A DNA stretch of 64,000 nucleotides, taken from assembly GCA_029945375.1 (NCBI GenBank), contig CM057066.1, positions 1,612,001 to 1,676,000 of the forward strand, read 5' to 3'. The translations under genes were made by a program, and so were the position numbers. This DNA comes from Agaricus subrufescens (Eukaryota; Basidiomycota; Agaricomycetes; Agaricales; Agaricaceae). Under the pieces are notes generated by a model. The model was not told the origin of the DNA. It worked only from the letters and a program-made list of their open reading frames with translations, and searched no databases. Shown piece by piece: positions 54,832-64,000 of this stretch. Each line of letters begins with the position of its first letter. Within the stretch, counting starts at the first letter, position 1.

Positions 54832-57800
54832 ATGCCCTTTCCGTGTCCCCAGGCCGTCTCCTCGTCTACTTTTGTCGTTCCTCCCATCGATGGCTCCCTC
54901 ACTATCCCTCAGATATATGACCACCACATGCACAACAGCCCCACGCACCCCCTCTTTGTCTACGACGCCGATGACGCCGTAAAGACCATCACCTGGAGAC
55001 AGGCGGGCCAGGCGATTCACTCTGTCGCGCGTCGCCTGAGCTCGGTTCCAAGTCTGCAGAATGCCAAAGACACACCCGTCGTCGGCATATTCGCGGTCAC
55101 CGGTAATAATGCTGCCATCTTCGATGTTGGAGACCGCGTCCTCATCATCCTTCATAGATCAGTTATCTTACTTTGCCATCACGGGGGGAATAATGCGCGC
55201 CGGCTTCCGCGCTTTCCCCATTTCACCGCGTAATTCAGAGCAGGGTGTTGCCAATCTCCTACAAAAGATGAATGTCACCCATCTTATCGTGAGCCACGAC
55301 GACGCGACCCAGCGAACTGCCAAGGCTGCGTGTCAAGCTATCAAGAATTCTCTCGACGTTACACTCTTAGATGTTCCCAAGTTCGCCGATCTGTATTCTA
55401 ACCAGACAGAGAACTTCACCCCACTGCCACCTCTACCAGCAACGGATGTTAGCAATCTCGCGCTCATATTGCATTCTTCAGGTAAGGTGGCGCGTCCACA
55501 ATCCGTCTCATCAAGTGCTCTGATAATTCAATAGGTTCAACCTCGTTCCCTAAGCCTATTCTCTTGACCCACCGTCATCTACTCCAATGGGGGTCACAAC
55601 CATGTAAATATTTCTCTTCTTTTACCCGGGCGCCACTTACTTGCATTCCAAACTTAGTCTATGGAGAAACAGACCTTTGCGGTCGCATCTTGTCAAATCA
55701 CTCGCTTCCGTTCTTCCGTATGTCACGCGTAATGCTCTTCGAACAGTGGCGTTCTGATACCCCGGAACAGATGCCATGGGGGTGGTATCCCTCGCTTGGG
55801 CTGTAGGTTAAAACCTTGTAACATATTCAGTCCATCTCACTAGCCGACCGCAGACGATGTCAGGCGTCACTCTGTCCAACTTTGCTCCAAAAGAGCCACC
55901 TGTCGTCGCGACATCAGAGAATTTGTTCCAGAGTGCCGTGGCTTGTCATGCTCGACTGATCTTCTGTGTCCCGACATTCCTTGAGGTATGCACGGTACAT
56001 GGTCCCATAGCAACGAAAGATAACCATCTCTTCCTAGGAATGGTCGCAAGACCCTAATAAAGTTCTCGAGCTACAAAAGTTCGAAGCTATCGTGAGTGGT
56101 TTCCGATATTTTATTTAGTTTTCCAATGGTTGTTTTATCGTCTGGTTAGATGTTCGGAGGTGCTCCGATACAACAGGCTGTTGGCGATTTACTCACTGAA
56201 AAGAATATACATCTGTATCCATTCTACGGAGCGTAAGCCGCTTTATTTTTCCCTCGGTTCTTCATCTCACCCAGTTCAAGTACTGAACTTGGAGGAGTTT
56301 CTACTTTCCTACCAAGTGAGTTATCGTTCTACTTTCATTTCTTCGGAGGGGACCTGATCGAATACTATTTCAGAAACTCCCCCACCTGAGGGATGGCAAT
56401 ACTTCAAAGTACGGAATATACAAATACCGAATTCAATCATCATACTCAAGCAGATATCTTCATAGATTTCATCTCATGCCCAGGCTGTGTTCTTGAATCA
56501 TGAGGGCGAAGACAACGTTTATCAACTGTTAATCAAGGCGAGCCTATGTTCTTGTGAAAAATATCGAGGAAGTTCATAACACATTTTCCCTAGGCATCTA
56601 CAAATCATACTCCCGCTGTGACGAACACTTCATGCGATGGAGTCAATGCATATGATACCAATGATCTTGTAATCCGCCACCCGACAAACCCCGAGTTGAT
56701 GAGAATCTATGGCAGGCACGTTTACCGGCATTTTAAGAAAAAGGCAAATGGCTAAAAAAAACACAATATACAGGGCTGACGACCAAATCATGCATTCTAC
56801 GGGAGAAAAGGTAAGAGTGAACAATTCAACGATTGACATCGCAATCTCATAACTCGACATAGACCAATCCAGTTCCGATGGGTGAGTAATATACAACGCG
56901 AAGTCAAAACTCTATCTCACATCCAATAGAAACGATTATCAACAGACACCCGATGGTGCAGAGTTCTGTTATTTTTGGTCGAGGACGCTTCCAAGCCGGT
57001 GTTCTCGTCGAACCCAAGCAGAAGTATTCCTTTGATCCTAATGATAAGGATAAATTAAAGTCGTTCCGTAATGCCATCTGGTAAGCCACTGGAGCTGATC
57101 CTTAGCGGTTGTGTAAAGCTTAACTCCGAAATCCCGTGAAGGTCGAGTGTAGAGGAAGCCAACAATTTTGGACCTTCTCATAGTAGAATATTCAAAGAGG
57201 TACGCTGTCCAGTTCGACACTCACTGACTAAATATCTGACGCATCTCATTCTTAAAAGATCATTCTTGTGGCTAACCCTTCAAAACCCTTCCTCTACACA
57301 CCAAAAGGAACTCCCAGGCGCCAGGTTGTCATTAACCTTTATGAGCAGGAAATAGAGCAGGGCTATACTGACCTAGAGAATGCATCAATTGACCTCGGTA
57401 ATCCCGAGTCGTTCGGGCCAGAAGAATGTCGGGCATTCGTTTCTCAACTTGTAGAACAAATTGTTGGTCGGAAGGTACAAGATGATGAAGATTTCTTCTT
57501 ATGTGGTTGCGATAGGTTCGTATTCCCCTCCTCCCGAAATTCTGCTTACGCTAAAATGTGTCAACAGTTTGAAGGCAACATGGATAAGGAACAACATCCT
57601 TAACGGGCTTCGAACTTTGAATGCCGACGTTGAAGGAGTACCCGTCAATTTCATCTATCTCTATCCGACCGTATCGCGTCTGTCTCAATACCTGAATGGT
57701 GTTGTCAGTGGCCAACAGGCTGACCCCATCCAGGAGACAATGCAGCGCATGAATGAACTAGTGGAGAAGTACTCCACTGGATTTGTGAAACACAGGCCAA

Positions 57801-59126
57801 CAGTGGAGACGAATCCGGAGACGGAGACTGTATTGCTCACTGGCAGTACCGGAGGCCTAGGGTCTTATATCCTCGCACATCTTATTCAGGACGATGCCGT
57901 ATCCAAGATTTACTGCATGAATCGCAAAGGTCGCACCAGTTCCTCAGAGAGACAGGAATCAGCCTTCGAAATAAGAGGTATCGATACGGAGTTGCTAAAA
58001 TCTAAGAAGGTCGTGTTCCTCGAAGGAGAGAGCTCCTTGCCAAACTTAGGATTGTCTGAAGGACAGTATGATGAAGTCCGATCGGAGATCACAAGTGTTT
58101 TGCACGTCGGTATGTGTTTTCTGGATACTACTACTGTGATTGTTATAGATTTTTGACGAATCATGACAATAGCTTGGCGTGTCGACTTCAACATCTCTAT
58201 ATCCTCTACCGAACCACTCATCGCCGGTACGAAGGCCCTGGCAGACCTCTGTCTATCATCACCAAGAAAAGAACCTCCCCGTTTGGTCTTCGCCAGCTCA
58301 ATCGGCGCAGTCAGAAGTAAGTCATTGCATCAAAAACCAAAAATCGCAAGAAAGAATAACTGACACAAAAACCTCAATTTAGACTGGGTGGATGGCGATG
58401 TTCCAGAAAGGTCATTACCCGACGCCAAGTGGGCTGTGGGTTCGGGGTACCCTGAATCGAAATGGGTTGCGGAACAAGTGTTGAATAATGCGGCGACTGA
58501 AAATCCAGCCTTTAAACCGGTGATTGTTCGTATTGGGCAACTCACTGGGGCGGAGAATGGGTTCTGGAGTCCTAGTGAATGGGTGCCCAGTGTTATACGT
58601 TCAGCACCGGCTCTACAGTGTCTCCCCGACGCTCCTGGCGTAAGTCTCTCTCTCGTTCTCCCCTCTTTTGCAGTGAGGCTCACTGGTAAACTTTTTTTTT
58701 CTTCTCCAGCGTGTTTCATGGATCCCTGTACACTTTGGTGGCGAGGTTTTCGCCAAGCTGCGCTCGAGTCCATTCCCCTTCGTGCACTTAGTCCACCCCA
58801 ACTCGCCCACCTGGACGGAACTGTTCAGGCTCATCTCAAACGCATTAAAGGTCCCCTTGGTACCCTACAACACATGGTTGGAAGCTCTGGAAAAATCAGC
58901 TCAAACTTCCGATACCAAAGTACCTTCTTCGTCACTCGCCTTGTTGGATTACTATCAGTCGGCGAAGAAACCTCTGCACTCGGAGAATGATGACGCCTTT
59001 GGTTTCCCTCGTCTCTCAACTAAACTTTCTGAGACTGCCGTTCCGGCTCTTTCTAGCTTTGAGAAACTTGGATTGGATGATGTGACGTCCTGGTTGACGT
59101 ACTGGAGCACTGCTGGTGCTCTGTGA
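54832..59126 (+). CDS. Adenylate-forming reductase (A-T-R, NRPS-like)
   Basis: Twenty-one exons sum to 3177 nt, 1058 residues: 54832-55102, 55158-55481, 55535-55603, 55658-55717, 55771-55802, 55854-55985, 56038-56091, 56150-56232, 56275-56315, 56374-56408, 56466-56537, 56594-56715, 56774-56810, 56863-56881, 56930-57080, 57142-57199, 57259-57515, 57568-58109, 58173-58316, 58383-58639, 58710-59126. The adenylation domain shows LILHSSGSTSFPKPILLTH, FGGAPIQQAV, YPFYGASSTELGG and YGRADDQIMHSTGEK. The carrier domain has the phosphopantetheine Ser in GCDSLKAT (about residue 607). The reductase domain has TGSTGGLGSYILAHL and catalytic Tyr/Lys in YPESKW (about residue 857). Such enzymes activate a carboxylic acid and release it as an aldehyde. 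Substrate unknown. Two introns (donors after 56537 and 56715) use GC instead of GT. Confidence 0.93.
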
Positions 59127-59254
59127 AAGGATCGTTTTTGGAGTTAGATATTTTAGATCTATTGCTTGTTAGACTACAGGGTACAAGATTTTTATGTTGC
59201 ATACTAGATTGATATAATGATACACATAGTGACAATAGACAACACAGATAGTAA

Positions 59255-62200
59255 CTACCAATTTGCGAGTAGCATCTGGGATGATTCCTAGACCCCTCGT
59301 TAGTAATAGTCAACAGAATAAAAGCGGGCACATTCTCTCACCTTGAGACGAGGGAAATTATAAAAGATAGCAATGTTAACCATAGTACGAAGTTTCCGAC
59401 GCGCGTCCACTTTGTTCGACGTGTAGAGATAAGATCCCGAGCATTGACAATGTCTAGACAAGTTGTCCGATCGAATTTGTTTGCACTTGGGACAGCGAAG
59501 ATCCTGCTGCGCAAAGCTGGCTTCGATAGCGTGGACAACTGCAATTAGCATGAACTCGATAGCTACCCGGTCATATTCCCCATTGCAACTTGAGCAATAC
59601 CATTTTGGCGTTGCCGATTGTCCACTTGCAGCCAAGTCTGGGTCCCGACAAAAGTCGAAATCTCGAAGAACATCACAATGAGAGCAAGGCACATTCGACA
59701 GTTTCAGCGGTTCGCAGGGGTTTTTGAATGTGGCCTCATTCGCAAACTCGCGTACACCAACCACCTCCAGTAGATTTCGCTTCATCAGGCGAATCTCGAC
59801 GTCATACGCTTTAGCAAGCGAGAAGATCTCGCAAACAGACTTGATGAATTCTAACGGAGGGTTATCAAAGTGGAGATAGCCACCCGGCAATGTAGGAAAT
59901 TCGAAGCTTTTAGCAACTTCCTCGTCCATCATAGACTCGCGATAGCGCTCTTGCATAGACCCAACTGTCTTTAACATTTTTTGGGTCAACTTATGCGCGA
60001 TAAACTCCACTATTGATTCTGATTCGCTCGACTTTGCAGCATCTCGTTGAGTGTTATCGGGAGCGCCGTTCTCGAGAACTCGTAAAGGTTTTCGTGCAAT
60101 GGCATTGCTTTTCTGCTTGATCTTGAAAAGTTGAATCAAATAAAACTGGATGATCCGAGAGAAATCTTCTTGGATAGCAGGAGGTAAAAATTGCTGGATA
60201 TTCCATCGCATCTCAAGAGAGATGTGATTCGAAGCCTCCGTTGCCAAAGGATCTTCACAGTGGATAGCAGACATATTCGCGCGATCCATGAAGATGAGGA
60301 AATCGTAGAACTTTTCTGTGTTCAGGTAGATATGTTGGAAGAGTTCATTGGAAGTAACAGCAGTAGCAATGTAAGTCGCATAAGCGTATGCAGTGCCAGG
60401 GGGCTTCGAGGTGGCTAGCAAGATGCTGCTAAAGTCACCGTAGACGACCGTTGAACCGAGGCGCTTGAATTCCGCGATCATTTGAATAAACACTTTGCGC
60501 ATCAACCCATGAATAAATCGGTGAATGGTAGGATCATAGAGACCAGAGGCACTCGAGCTGACCCATCTCCAAAAATGGTCTACAGCGAGGGCTGCCGGAC
60601 TCTCAAAGTCATCGCGAATTTTGTCAAGAAGCCAAGCTTTGACCATCGACCGAATGATTCCAAAAGTCTGGGAAGAGATCTGCGACTCTGCCAGCGTCAG
60701 ATCCCTTTGACCATCTGCCTTCGAGTACTCGTTCAAGGTATGGGATATAGAATCAAAAGCCGTTGACCCCCCACTTCCTTCCAACTCATTGACTAGCTGA
60801 GATTGCAGGACGCTATTCACCGCCAGATTCCTCAGTGTGATCTCGAGGCAGACATTAGAATAGACTCCAGGACTTGAGAACTCGGTTTCGGGAAAATCTT
60901 CAAGCAAGTATGTATCATTCTCGATACCCCCTAGGTCCGGCCGTTCCCCAGAAGACCACCAAAGAACAATGTCCTGCTGAATCAATTTTCGGGCAAAATT
61001 GACATCGATACAATGCAGCGGTTGATCGCCTTCAATATGTCCCATCGGGATATCATAATAATCGGCAAGCGTGACCAAGCGATCGATCCAACTTCCCATA
61101 GTGAGATATCGAGTGATTAATTTCGCAGCGACATGAGTCTGCCACGGGAAGACATCGAGAGTATGTGGTGCCCTCGCCTTGGGCATAGACAAAGTCGGGA
61201 ATTTAGCAAGCTTGGGAAGGTGTTGTTCAAAATACGAATCATCCTTGCCCGAGGAGACAACGACTGTGAAAGACTTGTCTTCAAGCAGTCCCAGCTCGCG
61301 GGATATCGCTTTGAGGGCCGTCACATCATTACTATGATATGTCGTCGAGAATTCCAAGCCTTCTGGATAATTGTACGACTTTGGTGCATCATACTGCTCC
61401 CGGAATTGTCTTAGTTGATTGATGTACTGTTCTTGCAGCCGAGGGATGGCTTGACGACGTGTGGCAGGGTCGACAATATGCACCTTGGCAGACCCGTTTG
61501 GCAAGAAAAGAGTAAAAACGTGGAGAGGAGCGTTTGCAGAACAAGCATGGTAGAGGAAGATATACTTCCCAGTCCCACTACTGATATAAGGCTGGCGGGA
61601 AGGATTAGCTCTTTCCAGTTGTTCCAGGTCGAAACCAACGGTCTGAGCACGGTTTAATGTGAGACTCAGATCCTCAGCTACACAAGTTTTCCCAAGTTTG
61701 ATAATCGCGCGAAGAGTCAGAGGAACCTAATCAACGTTAGCCCGACAACTTTTTCTTCACGGTCAACTCTGCTCACCTGTTGTTCGTATACACCATCAAC
61801 ATTCGGATCATTCGTCAGATCAATAAAATGTTCCCTAATCTCCTGATAAGTCTCCTCGCGGACCGTAATCTTATAAAGATTGGTGCAAGGAAGCTCATGC
61901 GGCAAGTTACGAGTAACCTTTTCGTAATGATAGAATTCCGGCCAAAAAAGGTCTTCCCGTGGTGTCTTCATATGAATGTAAAATTGGCGAGGAATTCGAA
62001 TGGGCGCCGACACCAAGTCAGAACCGACAGATAACCAAAGTATAAAGCGACCTGGTGTCGAACTTGGCCGAATTTGAACAATATCCCAACGATTCCTCCT
62101 TTGAACCTTGGATCCTTTGAACATACTCGGAATAACGACAGAGGCACTTTCACCACCATTCCGCATTTCCCGCCTATGTCTCCATCGCGGCCGCATTGCT

Positions 62201-64000
62201 CTAATCCAATCACGATAGTGTAGATTGGGGTTGGGTATAGGTATCTCTTCTGGATCCTTCATTTCGGGCGTCCTTTCACGGACCTTCTTCTTGATAACAG
62301 CAAACTTCTGCAGACCAATTTTCGTACTTGCACTACCACCCGCATCTTCAATATCCATGGGCTGGGTCTCCTCTGACTCGTTCGACCCCTTCTTCCCGAA
62401 GAAGTCCGTCATCTTGTTCTGCTTAAACTTCTCCGTCATCTTCATGATCCTCCGATGCAACCAATCCGGATGAGCGATCCTCGGAACAGGATTAGCGACC
62501 TTCTGCATCGCAGCAGGAATAGTAATCAGTTTCTGGACCACCGAACCCAACCTCTCAGTGTAATAATCCCAATCCAAAATAGCCCTCAAATCGAAATTGA
62601 CGATGCTATTATCCTTCAACCATTTCCTCAAATACGCCTTCTTCACAGTCTCCTCCGCCGAAAAAATCGCTACTGGAACAGCTCGTTCTGTCACAGGGGC
62701 ACCTAGCGGCTTCGCAGAAATAATGAACTTGCACGCCAATCCTTTATCCTTCACCATCTGATCTCCCAAAAACTCTGCCAAACGCCGCGCCGTACTAATC
62801 GAAGTTGATTTTTGTCCACCATATTCCGCAAGCGTCTTTGACATGCTCCGATTCTCAGCAATAAGTTCAACGAGCTCTTCGTCCGTCAAATCTCGCGCTC
62901 GACTTTGCAACACATCAAGCCATCGATCTGCCACTTGCGCCACAGAAGCATAACATTCCTGAGTAGTAGAACCAAGAAGGAATTTCTCGAAAAGTTGGGA
63001 CTGGAATATCTTGATCAACTGAAGTTCTCCTCGTCTTTTGACTTCGAAACCTTTCAACTCCGCGAGCGAACCGTCATCATTGAATACCGCATAGCGTTTC
63101 TTCAACAACTTATCCTCCTCTTTGGATGATGGCAAGATCATAGCCTTGTAAGGACCGTCCAACTCGAAGAATATAGAGTTCTCGCTATGGACCGTGTATT
63201 CGCCCGTTTCAGGATCCAAGTCGTGATACTGATGATTAGTGAACTGGGCGTGGACGAGATGATTGAGCATAGTACAAGGATACGAAAACCCAATAGCTTT
63301 CCCATTTGTGAGCTTGAACTTGAAATTTTCAGGAAATACTCCCGGAAGCATACACCAAATACCATCCGTATCCAACTCCAACGGCCTCCCGATTTGCTCA
63401 ACAAGAGCACGCGCCATTTGAATAATAGTTGAACCCGTCAAACACGTAATTCCTGCCATTTCCATTGAATGCCAGCGAGCACCTTTCCTCATGACATAAC
63501 CATAGAAAGAGTTCAAGATACATTTGTGAGCGAGTTGCAAAGAATCGTACAACACGATCATCTTCTTGGCTTCATCAACCTCCGCCAGAGAACGACCCTC
63601 AGTAAGAACCGAGTCAAGGGTTCCCTTCGCTTTTTTGAGTAGACCTTTATACTCGTAACGTCGATCTCGGAATCGCCGCACAGTATCCACATAAAAAGGA
63701 TTCTCCTTCTGGCACACAATCGATTCGCGGTGTTCAACTTTTGTCTCTCGGGTCTTGGTATACACCTTACGCGAATAATCCCCCAAACGTTTATGAAGGA
63801 GAGCAGTCTGCTCCGCAGATGTTAAATCCACAAACTTGCGTTTGGGACCTCCAGGTTTCTTGGGAGGAAAATCCTCCTGGTTGAGGGCATGTTTGATCAT
63901 ATTAAACTCGTCTCGATGAGCAGGGAAGAATTCTCCTCTCCATGCCCACTTTAATCGACGGTCGCAGGTTTTTCCAGGGCGGTTATGATCACAAACTGCA
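59255..64000 (-). CDS. POL2: DNA polymerase epsilon catalytic subunit, C-terminal part (5' end beyond the window)
   Basis: Three exons lie in the window (61777 to 64000 and beyond, 59342-61726, 59255-59287); together they code for about 1,546 residues. The first visible residues ([18 protein letters not shown]) lie in the polymerase domain; exonuclease and N-terminal parts are off the edge. Polymerase motifs include [15 protein letters not shown] and the metal-binding [13 protein letters not shown]. The inactive C-terminal polymerase-like half follows. At the end are two Cys-rich metal sites ([13 protein letters not shown] to WYCSSC, and CPKCKQI to RHCQCSG) that bind the B subunit. The last intron has a perfect TACTAAC branch site before TCTAG, giving the ending [16 protein letters not shown]. 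It is the leading-strand replicative polymerase. Its stop converges on the reductase stop across 128 bp. Confidence 0.96.

Noticed and set aside
40382..59126. Possible cluster of FAD monooxygenase and adenylate-forming reductase
   Set aside because: They are 12 kb apart with Ase1, L24, a SNARE and a kinase between them.

Overview
The window reads as nuclear DNA of a filamentous basidiomycete, most likely an Agaricomycete. Genes are dense and strongly intron-rich, introns are about 50-60 nt with GT-AG ends and CTAAC/CTGAC branch sites, and many exons are very short. The gene set fits: a fungal-type P450, an A-T-R adenylate-forming reductase, a GH12 secreted endoglucanase, a carboxymuconolactone-decarboxylase/hydrolase fusion, WASP/Las17 and Ase1. 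I built exon models by hand; for every complete protein-coding gene the exon lengths sum to a whole number of codons, which supports the splice choices.

Layout. 0-13 kb: an aminoglycoside-phosphotransferase-fold protein that seems to lack catalytic residues (+), a mitochondrial HMG-box protein (-), a 12-exon P450 (-), Mediator subunit 8 (+), the CMD-alpha/beta-hydrolase fusion (-), and a Rax1-like RGS membrane protein (-) that shares a 49-bp divergent promoter with complex I subunit NDUFA2 (+). 13.5-17 kb: an intron-containing tRNA-Thr(CGU), calmodulin (-), a divergent calmodulin paralogue (+) with the same micro-exon pattern, and a small unknown protein. 17.6-26.7 kb: WASP (-), a stand-alone hydantoinase-B/5-oxoprolinase-type protein (-), a UBR7/Mlo2-type UBR-box/PHD protein (+), GH12 glucanase (-), and a small hydrophilic protein (-).

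26.7-33.6 kb is a gene-poor stretch with a roughly 470-bp tandem repeat. 33.7-37.8 kb holds a divergent acyl-CoA oxidase-like gene (-) and an MFS monocarboxylate-type transporter (+), a plausible pair for fatty-acid or organic-acid use. 37.8-40.4 kb is repeats, including a SINE-like unit. 40.4-45.2 kb holds an FAD monooxygenase (+) and Ase1/PRC1/MAP65 (+). 47.3-50.4 kb is ribosomal protein L24 (+) and a synaptobrevin-type SNARE (-), separated by an old tandem duplication that left a decayed 3' end of each gene plus a 630-bp segment with a small predicted gene. 50.9-54.6 kb is a CAMKL-type kinase (-), 54.8-59.1 kb the adenylate-forming reductase (+), and 59.3-64 kb the C-terminal two thirds or so of DNA polymerase epsilon catalytic subunit (-), cut by the window edge.

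The catabolic and secondary-metabolism-like enzymes lie scattered among housekeeping genes, so I do not see a classical biosynthetic cluster. The most unusual material is in gene architecture: conserved 7-, 12- and 11-nt exons in two calmodulin genes, a start codon split by an intron, GC-AG introns, and the reciprocal pseudogene tails between L24 and the SNARE.
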